A stretch of 64,000 bases of DNA. It comes from Leptothrix cholodnii SP-6 (GTDB lineage: Bacteria; Pseudomonadota; Gammaproteobacteria; Burkholderiales; Burkholderiaceae_C). Numbering within the stretch: the first letter of the stretch is position 1; the number at the start of each line of letters is the position of its first letter. The translations under genes and the position numbers were made by a program. The DNA is taken from positions 2,418,001-2,482,000 of the forward strand of contig NC_010524.1 in the NCBI RefSeq assembly GCF_000019785.1. The letters run 5' to 3'. This document shows, in pieces, positions 37,308 through 45,225 of the stretch. A model generated the notes under the pieces. That model saw only the letters and a list, made by a program, of their open reading frames with translations, searched no databases and had not been told where the DNA came from.

Positions 37308-38990
37308 CTAGAAGCCGCGCACCCAGCCTGCCGACGACACGAAATCGCCGTCATCCGCCTTGCCGCCCCACTCTTCGACCTTGGATGGCAGCGCCATGAA
37401 GTCGATCTCGCCGGCTTCGCGCGTGAAGGCGTAGTGCGCCATGAACAGCGCAATCGCGAAGTCACCGTGCCGGCGCAGCTTGCCGCCGCCGCCGTCGGCC
37501 GCGGCCGCCTTGGCCCCGGCGCTCTGCGTGTCGGCCTTGGGCAGCTTGGGCACGCCCTGCACCAGCTTGATGGCGCGCAGGTCATCGCGCAGCGCATCGT
37601 CGCGGGGGATGTCGACCAGCGTGGCGTCCTGCAGGCCGGCCTTGAGCTTGGGCATGTGCGCCAGGTAGAAGCCGTCGGACAGCTTCACCTGCTCGACCAT
37701 CTGCGTGCCGTAGCGCTGCGCCGCGGCCTCGGCCAGCGCCGCACCGTTGCCGGTGGCATCCATCGCGCCACCACGGAAGCGCGGCAGGCCATCGATCAGC
37801 GCGAACAGGATCTGCTGCTGCGATGAGAACGGGCAGTTGGCCAGCTCGACCACCAGGCGCACGTACTCGACCAGGTCGAGGTCTTCATGCAGCACCGTGA
37901 TCACGCTCTGGTCACGGTTGCGGGCGAAGTCGTTGCCGAACACATGGCGCAGCGACTTGTTCAGGCGCGCCAGGTGCGGGGTGATGTTCTCGGCAATCCA
38001 GCCGGCAATGGCGAAGCGCCGCACATCCTCGGGCAGGTAGGCAAAGCCGTCGTCCCACTTGCCGCGGATCAGCACCGGTCCGGTGGGGTTGGTGCTCGAC
38101 CAGGCGGGCACCATGCGCTGGCTGATCAGCGCCAGGCTCAGGTAGGCGCCGCCGCTCTGGCTAGGGATCACGTCGAGCTCTTCGGCCGCGTCGTCGCCGT
38201 ACATGGCGCGCGCTTCGGTCGACCACTTGTCTTGGCCGGCCTGCGTCCAGGCCAGACCCTTGCGTAGGCAAACGCGGCGATACAAGCCGGCATCGACAGC
38301 CTGGTCGAAGGTGACGCGATGCACCGTGGCCACCTCGGCAGATCCACGCTTGCCGGCACGCACCTCCTCGATCAACGAGTTGAACGGGTTCTCGACGCCA
38401 TCGTGGGTGCTGATGATCCGCACCTTGTCGCCCCACAGGAGCATGGCCATCGCAGCCTTGATCAGGCCGGCCAGCTCGGGTGCGAACGAGGCTTCGTCGA
38501 TCACGATCACGCCCTGCTTGCCGCGCAGGTTGGTCGGACGCGAGCTGAGCGCCAGGATGCGCCGCCCCGTGGCCGGGAACGTGACTTCGAAGGTCTTGAT
38601 GTAGCGCCGGCCCTTCTCGGGGTCGACATCGTCTTCGTAGATGCCCTCGCCGATCTGGCTGGCCACGTACGAGAAAGCCTTTGCCCACATGGCCACAGCC
38701 TCGATGTACTCGCGGGCCATGTCCTGGTTGGCGGAGATGTAGAAGACGTTGCTGCCGCCTTCGGCCGACGCGATCAGCACGTCGTCGGCCGCTTCGCACC
38801 AGGTCAACCCGGTGCGGCGGCTCTTCTCCATGACCTTGAGCTGCGCCTCATCGGCGATCCAGGCCTGTTGATACGCCATGAGCACCGGCGGCGGCGCGTC
38901 GACCTTTTCGCTGCCAGCGGGAATGTGGTCAAGCCGGTCGAGTGCCGTGCCGACGTCGACGACCAGGCCGTGGATGACCTCGTCGCTCAT
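37308..38990 (-). CDS. Large terminase subunit (Mu gp28-like)
   Basis: 560 aa. ATPase region: KSRRTGLTW (Walker A-like) near residues 57-65 and VIVIDEASFAPELAGL (Walker B with catalytic Glu) near 166; GDKVRIISTHDG follows as motif III. The C-terminal nuclease part includes FGNDFARNRDQSV. Packages phage DNA by headful from inserted copies in Mu-type phages. Overlaps the small gene upstream by 4 bp. Confidence 0.93.
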   Translation of the reverse strand: MSDEVIHGLVVDVGTALDRLDHIPAGSEKVDAPPPVLMAYQQAWIADEAQLKVMEKSRRTGLTWCEAADDVLIASAEGGSNVFYISANQDMAREYIEAVAMWAKAFSYVASQIGEGIYEDDVDPEKGRRYIKTFEVTFPATGRRILALSSRPTNLRGKQGVIVIDEASFAPELAGLIKAAMAMLLWGDKVRIISTHDGVENPFNSLIEEVRAGKRGSAEVATVHRVTFDQAVDAGLYRRVCLRKGLAWTQAGQDKWSTEARAMYGDDAAEELDVIPSQSGGAYLSLALISQRMVPAWSSTNPTGPVLIRGKWDDGFAYLPEDVRRFAIAGWIAENITPHLARLNKSLRHVFGNDFARNRDQSVITVLHEDLDLVEYVRLVVELANCPFSSQQQILFALIDGLPRFRGGAMDATGNGAALAEAAAQRYGTQMVEQVKLSDGFYLAHMPKLKAGLQDATLVDIPRDDALRDDLRAIKLVQGVPKLPKADTQSAGAKAAAADGGGGKLRRHGDFAIALFMAHYAFTREAGEIDFMALPSKVEEWGGKADDGDFVSSAGWVRGF

Positions 38991-39208
38991 GCCGCACCTC
39001 GCATGTGGCGATCGAAGGCGATGAGCATCTGCAAGCGATTGCTCTTGCCGCTTTTGCGCAACGCGTCGCCGGCCTGCACCTCGATGGTCTTGACCGACAC
39101 ATCGCGCAGTCGCGCCGCACCCTTGTTGCAGCCGGTGTCGATGACGGCCTGCACCGCTGCCGCTTGGCCTGGCGAAAGCCCCCAGGGCGGATTGACGGGC
39201 TCGCTCAC
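38987..39208 (-). CDS. Small HTH-like phage protein next to terminase
   Basis: 73 aa. NPPWGLSPGQAAAVQAVIDTG...GAARLRDVSVKTIEVQ resembles a LuxR-type HTH (SPGQAAVLQAL...LARELGVSVKTVE). Overlaps DUF3486 and terminase genes by 4 bp on each side. Probably a DNA-binding packaging accessory; inference. Confidence 0.6.
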   Translation of the reverse strand: MSEPVNPPWGLSPGQAAAVQAVIDTGCNKGAARLRDVSVKTIEVQAGDALRKSGKSNRLQMLIAFDRHMRGAA

Positions 39209-39777
39209 GCCGTCACCCTCTTCGTGATCCCCAGGATCTGCTCCCGGATCTCCTTCACCTGCGCGGCCTGCAGCCCGCCGGTCTTGGCGATCTTGGCCAC
39301 CGCGTCGGCGGCCTCCTTGGCCTTGGTCTCGACCTCACGGCGCCAGCGGCGTTGCTTCACGCTGGCTTCGGTCAGGCGGGTGGCGGCCTTGGCGGCTTCG
39401 CCCATCATCCCGAGCCGGGCGATCGGGTCTTCTTCGCTCTCGGCTTCGCGGGCCTTCATCAGGCAGTCGAACATGTCGCTGCTGATCAGGGCCATCAGCG
39501 CCTCGCCGCGTGCGTCGCCATCGTCGCGGCTGCTCTCGGCGATCAGCTTGGCCGCCTCGGTCGACGCCTTGATGCTCTCCTGGGCCCGCTTGATCTTGAG
39601 CGACTCGGCACCCACGGCGCTCTTGCCGATGTACATCGCAATGCCGGCTTCCTGCAGCATCGCCTGCAGCTGGTCGGTCACGCCGTGGATGTCGCCAAAC
39701 GAGCGCTTCACCAGCGTGGCGTGCAGCCAGGCGCGGATCTCTTCGGGCAGCTGGGCGATCTTGCCGACGGGGGGCAT
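39205..39777 (-). CDS. DUF3486 protein, small terminase-like (Mu gp27)
   Basis: 190 aa. MPPVGKIAQLPEEIRAWLHATL and FGDIHGVTDQLQAMLQEAG are the DUF3486 signature: an N-terminal HTH followed by long helices. Encoded directly before the large terminase in Mu-like phages and believed to be the small terminase subunit. Confidence 0.88.
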   Translation of the reverse strand: MPPVGKIAQLPEEIRAWLHATLVKRSFGDIHGVTDQLQAMLQEAGIAMYIGKSAVGAESLKIKRAQESIKASTEAAKLIAESSRDDGDARGEALMALISSDMFDCLMKAREAESEEDPIARLGMMGEAAKAATRLTEASVKQRRWRREVETKAKEAADAVAKIAKTGGLQAAQVKEIREQILGITKRVTA

Positions 39778-39780
39778 GGC

Positions 39781-40086
39781 TCAGGTCCCCGGCTGCGGTT
39801 GCGCCACGCCCGGGCACTTGGCGCGCCCGCTGGACACGTCGAGCCCGCGCTCGGTGAGCGTGGTCACCCACACGCCGCTGTCGTTCACTTCGACCAGGGC
39901 CTGCTCGCTCAACCAGGTCAAATCGGCGTAGAGGCGATCCCGGCTCACCGCGTGGCCCACGGCATCGCAGTAGCGTTGGATCAGCCCCACGTTGACCCGG
40001 TACTGCGCCGCAGCGGCCAGGCATTGCAGGATCGACAGCCGGCGGTCCATCTGCTGGAACTCGGCGAATTTGGGCGTCGCACTCAT
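39781..40086 (-). CDS. Mu gp26-like winged-helix phage protein (VpaChn25_0724 family)
   Basis: 101 aa, ATG 40086. FQQMDRRLSILQCLAAAAQYRVN and VSRDRLYADLTWLSEQALVEV give a winged-helix outline; same position as Mu gp26. Overlaps the DUF2730 gene by 4 bp. Role unknown. Confidence 0.75.
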   Translation of the reverse strand: MSATPKFAEFQQMDRRLSILQCLAAAAQYRVNVGLIQRYCDAVGHAVSRDRLYADLTWLSEQALVEVNDSGVWVTTLTERGLDVSSGRAKCPGVAQPQPGT

Positions 40087-40436
40087 AGCCGGGAATCCCT
40101 CGCGTTCAGCAGATAGGCCTCGATCCGGTTGAGCTGCACGCGCATGGTCGACATGCTCTCGACCAGGCCGGCGGTCTGCGCCGCGCTGGCCTTGACGGTG
40201 CCCTCGAGCTCCATCAGCTCGGCCGAGGTGGGCACGTGCTTGATGTGCTCCTCCACCGTGATCACGCGGTGCGTGATGCGCGAGAGCAGCGTCAGCACTT
40301 CCGCCCGCAGCTTCGTGACCGCTTCGGCGGCGTCTTGGCCGGGCTTGCGCAGCCACACGGTCACGCCGATGGCGCCGGTGGCGAGCCACTGGATCAGGTT
40401 GATCCAGTCTTTGAATTCAGGGGGGATGGCAGGCAT
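40083..40436 (-). CDS. DUF2730 membrane-anchored coiled-coil protein (Mu gp25-like)
   Basis: 117 aa. One hydrophobic segment near residues 13-28 (LIQWLATGAIGVTVWL) followed by a long heptad-like helix with MELEGTVKASAAQTAGLVE. Found at this place in Mu-like phages. It is the first gene of the packaging operon and starts exactly 50 bp after late element B. Confidence 0.8.
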   Translation of the reverse strand: MPAIPPEFKDWINLIQWLATGAIGVTVWLRKPGQDAAEAVTKLRAEVLTLLSRITHRVITVEEHIKHVPTSAELMELEGTVKASAAQTAGLVESMSTMRVQLNRIEAYLLNARDSRL

Positions 40437-40471
40437 GCAGGCATGGTGCTGCCCGGGCTGCGGATGCGGGA

Positions 40472-40486
40472 GAGGAACCGGTTCAG
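40472..40486 (-). promoter_or_regulatory. Late-promoter-like element, copy B (before packaging operon)
   Basis: CTGAACCGGTTCCTC on the minus strand, 50 bp upstream of ATG 40436, identical to copies A (45211-45225) and C (34023-34037). Copies B and C share 19 bases here (through TCCC). Confidence 0.65.
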
Positions 40487-40493
40487 GCGACCT

Positions 40494-40925
40494 CTACACC
40501 CCCAGCGCCACACGCTGCGCACGCCCCCACTCCCGGCACGCCTCCACATGCGCCTGATACCGCGCCAACTCCTCGCGCTCGCCGGCCTCGAGCTCGTACA
40601 CCCCCAGCGCCGCCCCGGTGCCAATGCGCGCCAGGTACATCTCGTCGTCAGGCGAGTACATCGCCCGGATGTGATCGACCACGCGCTGACCAATCAGCTT
40701 CACATGCGGACTGGCCGCGCGAATCGCGTCTCGCTGCTCAGCAGTGAGCGGCGCCGCCTGCGCCTCGATCTGCTCGGGCTGCCCTTCCGGCAGCGTGGCC
40801 CCGTCGGGCAGGCTGACGAACGTGATGCCATCCACGGTGGCCAGCTCGGTGGCGCCATCAGGCAGCCGCAGCGCATGGGTCGTGTAGGCGTCGGTGACTT
40901 TTCGGTAGCTGATGATGGAGGGCAT
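40494..40925 (-). CDS. Phage protein of unknown function behind the DGR
   Basis: 143 aa, ATG 40925 with GGAG before it; its start lies inside the RT gene (68-bp overlap in another frame). N-terminal part VTDAYTTHALRLPDGATELATVDGITFVSLPDGA, C-terminal VEACREWGRAQRVALGV, a C-terminal form I associate with small tail or fibre accessory proteins. No enzyme motif. May be a tail assembly helper for the variable protein; uncertain. Confidence 0.6.
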   Translation of the reverse strand: MPSIISYRKVTDAYTTHALRLPDGATELATVDGITFVSLPDGATLPEGQPEQIEAQAAPLTAEQRDAIRAASPHVKLIGQRVVDHIRAMYSPDDEMYLARIGTGAALGVYELEAGEREELARYQAHVEACREWGRAQRVALGV

Positions 40926-41877
40926 GGTGGTGCTCCTGCAGGTGGTTGACCATGTGGTGGTGTGATGCGGTCTTGAGGGCATGCCCGAGGCTCGACACGA
41001 CGGACTGCAGATCCCCCCGCCGCGCGGCCTGGCGGAACGTGCTCAGCGCATGCTTGCGGACGAACCGGCGGCTCGCCCAGGTGCGGTAGCCGACGAAGTT
41101 GACCCCGCGGCGCGTGGGTGCCATCGTGGCCTTGCTGAGCTGCAGCCTGAGGTGATCCGCCAGGTAGTGCTCGATCGCATCACGGTGAGCGATGGCCTCG
41201 TCTCGACTCAGGTCGAGCAACAGCAAGTCGTCGACGTAGCGGCAGTAGAGCCGCACGCCCAGCTCGCGCTTGATGTAGTGGTCCAGCGGGTTGAGGTAGA
41301 TCAGCGCGTGCAGCTGCGACAGCAGATTGCCGATCGGCAGGCCGACAGGCCCAGGCATCTCGGCAAACGCCATCATCAGGTCGACCAGGCGCCGGTCCTT
41401 GAGCTTGCGCTCGACCAGCGCACGCAGGATGCCGCGGTCGATCGAGTAGTAGAAGCGGCGCACGTCGAGGTGCAGCGTGTAGCTGTCGGGCCTGCTGATC
41501 TGCATGCCGTGCTGCACGTAGTCGGCAGCAGCATGGGTGCCGGCGCCGGGCCGGCAGGCAAAGCTCTGATCGATGAACGTGCGATCGAAAATGGGCTGGA
41601 TGACGTTGTAGACCGCGTGCTGCACGACGCGGTCACGAAAGGCCGGCGCACTGATCTCGCGCGGCTTGGGCTCATGGACCATGAAGGTGTTGTAGGGCCG
41701 CGGCGCGTAGGTGCCGGCCTCGAGGCTCTGCGCCAGATCGCTGAGCTGGGCACCCAGGCGGCGCTCGAAGGCGTGGCAGGCGAAGCGGGCGCGCTTGCCC
41801 TTGCGGGCGTCCACATAGCCTTGGTGCAGCGCATCCAGGCAGGTGGCTTGGGCATAGAGGTTGCCGATGCGTTTCAT
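40858..41877 (-). CDS. DGR reverse transcriptase
   Basis: 339 aa from ATG 41877. Catalytic Asp of motif A at D138 (HLDVRRFYYSID), YVDD at residues 214-217. Motif 4 reads IGNLLSQ (182-188), the [I/V/L]GxxxSQ form that separates DGR enzymes from group II intron and retron RTs. No maturase or endonuclease domain. The last 40 residues are strikingly His-rich (HHH, HHHALHH). Copies the TR RNA with A-specific errors, the cDNA replacing VR. An apparent longer frame to 42168 simply reads through TR. Its 3' end overlaps the next gene by 68 bp. Confidence 0.95.
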   Translation of the reverse strand: MKRIGNLYAQATCLDALHQGYVDARKGKRARFACHAFERRLGAQLSDLAQSLEAGTYAPRPYNTFMVHEPKPREISAPAFRDRVVQHAVYNVIQPIFDRTFIDQSFACRPGAGTHAAADYVQHGMQISRPDSYTLHLDVRRFYYSIDRGILRALVERKLKDRRLVDLMMAFAEMPGPVGLPIGNLLSQLHALIYLNPLDHYIKRELGVRLYCRYVDDLLLLDLSRDEAIAHRDAIEHYLADHLRLQLSKATMAPTRRGVNFVGYRTWASRRFVRKHALSTFRQAARRGDLQSVVSSLGHALKTASHHHMVNHLQEHHHALHHQLPKSHRRLHDPCAAAA

Positions 41878-42022
41878 TTTTCGAACCCGACGGAACCGTT
41901 GACGATCGCCGCCGTACGAGCAGCAGCTACTGGAAAACGGCGGGCACCACGATTTCGCCCAAGGCAGGAAGGCACCTCCCTCTGCTCCACCATCGCCACG
42001 ATCGGGCGTGCGAGGTAGTGCG

Positions 42023-42139
42023 GAGTCGGCCCGGAGCCCCACGTTGTCGTTGGAGTTCGACCGCGCGTTGTTCCAGTTGACCGCCCACACGCCGGCCGTA
42101 GACGAGTTCGTCCAGTTCCCGCCGGCGATCGGACACAGC
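42023..42139 (-). repeat. DGR template repeat (TR), 117 bp
   Basis: 117 bp matching VR (42615-42731) without gaps, differing at 11 positions, all A in the TR sense strand. Read in VR frame it encodes the Asn-rich template NWTNSSTAGVWAVNWNNARS with AAC codons placed for diversification. It starts four bases after the avd stop and is followed by a 145-nt spacer before the RT start; in the Bordetella phage system a spacer of similar length downstream of TR is needed for cDNA priming, so 41878-42139 is probably one functional RNA. Confidence 0.95.
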
Positions 42140-42142
42140 ATC

Positions 42143-42568
42143 TCAAGATGCCTCCCCTGTTGCCGCAACCTGCGAGTCTTTGCGCTCGCTCTTGACCCAT
42201 CCTCCGATCATTCGGCCCAGCTCATCGACCAGCCTCGAAATCGCCACGTAGCGGCGCACCGCCGAAGCCGGGCCATCATCCGGAGCCGCCTTGACTCCGC
42301 CATGAAACCCGAAGTACCCCAGGTCATTGGCCAGGCTGAGCAGCATGCGCAACTGCTCATGGCGGACGTCCAGATTCGTGAGCGTGGTCTTCTTGTGATA
42401 CCGCTTCTGGCACTCGACGATCAGCGCATAGACGTCGTAGGCGGCCACCCGGATCGCCTGCGCCAGACCGTACTTCTCGGCCTTCGGGAAGTGCGCCAGG
42501 TAGACGTTCATGAGCTTCGCGAACTCGGTGAACTTGCGGTTCAGCTGTGCTTCGGAATGCAGGCTCAT
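42143..42568 (-). CDS. avd: DGR accessory variability determinant (Avd)
   Basis: 141 aa, all-helical (four-helix bundle expected), basic. LRMLLSLANDLGYFGFHGG and YVAISRLVDELGRMIGGWVKSE are typical of Avd proteins, and the size matches the roughly 125-residue family. Lies 36 bp after the variable protein and just before TR, the Bordetella BPP-1 order. Avd forms a pentamer that binds the RT and the TR RNA. Confidence 0.9.
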   Translation of the reverse strand: MSLHSEAQLNRKFTEFAKLMNVYLAHFPKAEKYGLAQAIRVAAYDVYALIVECQKRYHKKTTLTNLDVRHEQLRMLLSLANDLGYFGFHGGVKAAPDDGPASAVRRYVAISRLVDELGRMIGGWVKSERKDSQVAATGEAS

Positions 42569-42604
42569 GTCAGACGATCCAGGCCATCGCTATCGCGCCG
42601 GCCA

Positions 42605-44149
42605 TCAAAGATACGAGGCGGCCCGGAGCCCCACGGTGCCGTTGGAGTACGACCGCGCGTTGCTCCAGTAGACCGCCCACACGCCGGCCGTAGACGAGTA
42701 CGCCCAGCCCCCGCCGGCGAGCGGACACAGCTCGTTGAGGATGAACTGGTAGTACCGGTCCTGACCAAAAGCCGAAATCCCGCTGGTGCCGATGGCGGCA
42801 GCGCTCGCCATGAGCCCCAGGTTTGCCCGAGTCCATTCGGTGCCGCTCGTGGCCGGAGAAATCACCTGCGCCGCGCCGTTGCCGTAGCGCAAATCGAAGA
42901 TGGCATTCGGCGACCACGCATACGCGACCGGCGAGCTGTGAGCGGCCACGCCGGCGACGCCGAACGCATCGGTGGCCAGCGTGTTGCCGCCCGTGAGCGC
43001 CGCCGCATCGGCTGCCGTGTTGAGCGCATGCCACACGCCGGACGTGAGCGTGCCAGCGCTCGTGTAGGCGCCATAGGCGGTACCGTTGACGCCGTCGAGG
43101 GTCAGGTTGTTGGCGTCGACCACGGTGACGGTGTAGAACTTGTCGTTGAGCTGCGTCATGCCCGCGACCGACTGGATCATCACCGGCGCGCCGGTGGCGA
43201 AACCATGCGCCGCCACGGTGATCTGCACCGGGTTGGCCTGCGTGGCTGCAGTGATCGACTTGCCGCTCGCGACGCAGGTGATGCCGGGCGACACCTCCCA
43301 CACGTTACCGTTCAGGTCGGCGATGCCGCAGTCCTGCCCGTTGTGGGTCGTCTTCGCGAACGGCACGCCGGAGCCGGTCTTGCCGCAGTTGAGGTACCCG
43401 TCGCCGACATAGGTGACGGCGCCGTCGTTGGCATCCTTCAACGCGTTGTTGTTGTTGCCCTTCGGGCCCGCCAGGCCGGTGGTCGAGCCATCCCACCAGG
43501 CACACCAGGCCGTGCTCGCAGACGCCTGCGCATGGGCCATCGCCAGCAGCGCGAGGGCGACATGCATGTAGCGCATGGTCGGGAAAAACCGGGCGCCACG
43601 GGTCTTGGCCGCAGCGAACGCGCCACCCAGGGTGTTGGCCGGAGCGCCGGTCAGACCCGCAAACGGCGCGTGTGCCGACGAGGCGGTCAGCGGGTTGCCG
43701 TATCGCAGGCTGGATGCCACGCCGGCGTTGTTGGAGCACTGGTACTTGTCGACGAAGAAGCCTGGCTGGATGGCCCCCGCGTTGTAGAACGCCCGCGGCA
43801 GCGCGTATCCGGCAGCCGCAGCAGCAGCCACGTCAGCGAAGGCGGAATACGGCTCGACGTCGATGCTGTTGAGCAGCCAGGTGGCATAGGTCGGGTTGGC
43901 GGCGTGACCGATGCGATACCAGAAGGCCGGCACCCACACCATCACCGAGCCGTCAGCGCACTGGTAGTTGCCGTAGTTCGGCGAGGCAGGATCCGAAGTG
44001 CCGGGCAGCAGCGCGAAGCCGGCCGGGATCGACGGGCAGATGCCGACGCCAAAGCCCTGCAGACCCTGCATGCCGATGTCGTTTGATGCGGGGGCTGATA
44101 CCGGGGTGACGCCGCCGGTGAGCGGTACCCCGCGCGATGAGGCGGCCAT
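42605..44149 (-). CDS. DGR variable protein, C-type-lectin/FGE-like fold
   Basis: 514 aa, ATG 44149 overlapping the upstream stop (TGATG). N-terminal half is collagen-free, Ala/Gly-rich, likely virion-attachment. From about residue 270, CGIADLNGNVWEVSPG marks the formylglycine-generating-enzyme type C-type-lectin fold used by many DGR proteins. The last 45 residues contain VR and end GLRAASYL. The catalytic context of true sulfatase modifiers is absent, so a binding function is expected: receptor recognition at the tail. Expressed in the lysis operon behind late element A. Confidence 0.9.
   Translation of the reverse strand: MAASSRGVPLTGGVTPVSAPASNDIGMQGLQGFGVGICPSIPAGFALLPGTSDPASPNYGNYQCADGSVMVWVPAFWYRIGHAANPTYATWLLNSIDVEPYSAFADVAAAAAAGYALPRAFYNAGAIQPGFFVDKYQCSNNAGVASSLRYGNPLTASSAHAPFAGLTGAPANTLGGAFAAAKTRGARFFPTMRYMHVALALLAMAHAQASASTAWCAWWDGSTTGLAGPKGNNNNALKDANDGAVTYVGDGYLNCGKTGSGVPFAKTTHNGQDCGIADLNGNVWEVSPGITCVASGKSITAATQANPVQITVAAHGFATGAPVMIQSVAGMTQLNDKFYTVTVVDANNLTLDGVNGTAYGAYTSAGTLTSGVWHALNTAADAAALTGGNTLATDAFGVAGVAAHSSPVAYAWSPNAIFDLRYGNGAAQVISPATSGTEWTRANLGLMASAAAIGTSGISAFGQDRYYQFILNELCPLAGGGWAYSSTAGVWAVYWSNARSYSNGTVGLRAASYL
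42615..42731 (-). repeat. DGR variable repeat (VR) at the 3' end of the variable gene
   Basis: 117 bp aligned end to end with TR. Its 3' side is a GC-only block, GTGGGGCTCCGGGCCG, identical in TR, the expected initiation-of-mutagenic-homing type region. Ten residues differ from the template (I to L, N to G, T to A, three N to Y, N to S, D to G, N to T, D to A), showing that homing has occurred. No obvious cruciform hairpin was found just downstream. Confidence 0.95.
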
Positions 44150-44454
44150 CACGCGCGCCCACCAACCGGCGCCACCACCAACGTCGTGTTCTCGCCTGGC
44201 GCACAGACGGCAGCCAGGTGCGTGGCCGTGCCCTTGTGGAAGACCTCCCGCCACTGCGGCGGCATCAGGATCGACAGCTCCGTGGCCGCCGCATCGGCGT
44301 GACCCGCCTTGACCCAGCAGGCCGATGCGCCGGTGTTCTGCACGACGCAGTACTCACAGGCTCGGCCGAAGTCGTCGCCCGCAATCAGCGTTGCCGAGCT
44401 GACGGCGGTCACGTCGATCTGCACGCCGTCGCGTCCACTGATGGAAAGACTCAT
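44149..44454 (-). CDS. Small beta-rich phage protein upstream of variable protein
   Basis: 101 aa, ATG 44454 with AAGGAG. Sequence VQIDVTAVSSATLIAGDDFGRACEYCVVQNTG suggests a jelly-roll or beta-sandwich; no motif recognised. Coupled (TGATG) to the variable protein gene, so possibly its chaperone or a virion partner that carries it. Confidence 0.6.
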   Translation of the reverse strand: MSLSISGRDGVQIDVTAVSSATLIAGDDFGRACEYCVVQNTGASACWVKAGHADAAATELSILMPPQWREVFHKGTATHLAAVCAPGENTTLVVAPVGGRA

Positions 44455-44477
44455 GTTTGCTCCTTGGATGGGTTGGG

Positions 44478-44690
44478 CTACTGGCCGGCAGGCGTGCGCC
44501 CCAGCGGCTGCGTGGTGACGACCCGCAGCGCGGCGTTCACGATCGGCAGCACGAACGCCAGCAGCGCATAGACGTTCACGGGCATCAGCGGTTGCAGCAC
44601 CTGCAACTGGCTTTCGGCGGCTGCCAGGCTGAGCAGCAGCGCGTTGACGATCAGGGTGCGGCTGAGCCACCAGGGCTTGGTTTCGTTCAT
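44478..44690 (-). CDS. Holin-like small membrane protein
   Basis: 70 aa. Starts MNETKPWWLSRTLIVNALLLSL with two hydrophobic segments (about 10-27 and 40-60), the layout of small holins in Mu-like prophages. Overlaps the endolysin gene by 4 bp, forming a lysis cassette. No spanin genes are recognised nearby. Confidence 0.75.
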   Translation of the reverse strand: MNETKPWWLSRTLIVNALLLSLAAAESQLQVLQPLMPVNVYALLAFVLPIVNAALRVVTTQPLGRTPAGQ

Positions 44691-45175
44691 ACGAGCCCCG
44701 CGCGGTATTGCGTGGGCACGCCCTTGGCGAACACGGCGGTCAGCACCTGGTTGCGCATCGGCGCGCCGACCTCAGCCAGGCCGACATGCACCCAGCTGCC
44801 CTCGTAGATCAGCTGGTCGAACATCAGCTTGTCGAACGACAGGCCCAACGACAGTACCCGCTCGCAAACGGCGCGCGGGCTGCCGAAGGCCGGGGCGATG
44901 AAGTCGGCAGCCAGGCCGCGCAGGTGGGCGCTCTGATTCGAGCCGCCCACGAGCTTGTTCACGGCGGGCGAGCGGTAGCCGCTCAGCACGGTGATCGGGC
45001 AGCCCAGCGCGCCGCGCAGGGTCTCGAGCCACTGGGCCGTGCGGCGCAGGTTGCGCACCTGGGTGGCCTGCGGCTCGTTGCGCAAACCGGCCCGCTCGCC
45101 CGACGGCGAAATCACCAGCTCCGAGAGCCGGAAGTGCGGGGCGAGCTGGATGTCTGGGGGTGGGGATTCGGGCAT
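44687..45175 (-). CDS. M15-type peptidase endolysin
   Basis: 162 aa. Zinc site SAHLRGLAADF near residues 82-92 (SxHxxGxAxD) and WVHVG near 127-131 are complete, as in Peptidase_M15_3 endolysins that cut the peptidoglycan peptide cross-links. No signal peptide, so release depends on the holin. First gene of the lysis/DGR operon, exactly 50 bp after late element A; no clear Shine-Dalgarno precedes it. Confidence 0.88.
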   Translation of the reverse strand: MPESPPPDIQLAPHFRLSELVISPSGERAGLRNEPQATQVRNLRRTAQWLETLRGALGCPITVLSGYRSPAVNKLVGGSNQSAHLRGLAADFIAPAFGSPRAVCERVLSLGLSFDKLMFDQLIYEGSWVHVGLAEVGAPMRNQVLTAVFAKGVPTQYRAGLV

Positions 45176-45210
45176 GCAGGCATCGTCGATGCCCGCACCG
45201 GTTCGGGAAA

Positions 45211-45225
45211 GAGGAACCGGTTCAG
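45211..45225 (-). promoter_or_regulatory. Late-promoter-like element, copy A (before lysis/DGR operon)
   Basis: CTGAACCGGTTCCTC on the minus strand, beginning 50 bp upstream of ATG 45175. A second, half-matching GAACCGG lies inside at 45198-45204. All three copies also share ATGCC(T/G)GCATG at the start codon. Confidence 0.65.

Noticed and set aside
40858..41877. RT as a retron or group II intron enzyme
   Set aside because: Motif 4 is IGNLLSQ, no maturase domain, no msr/msd-like folding RNA, and TR/VR/Avd are all present.
41878..42168. N-terminal extension of the reverse transcriptase through TR
   Set aside because: The 97 extra residues are translated TR and spacer; resemblance to the variable protein comes from the repeat itself. 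ATG 41877 gives the normal RT N-terminus.
42560..42614. Cruciform hairpin downstream of VR as in Bordetella phage
   Set aside because: Only a three-base stem could be found by eye; not enough to call.
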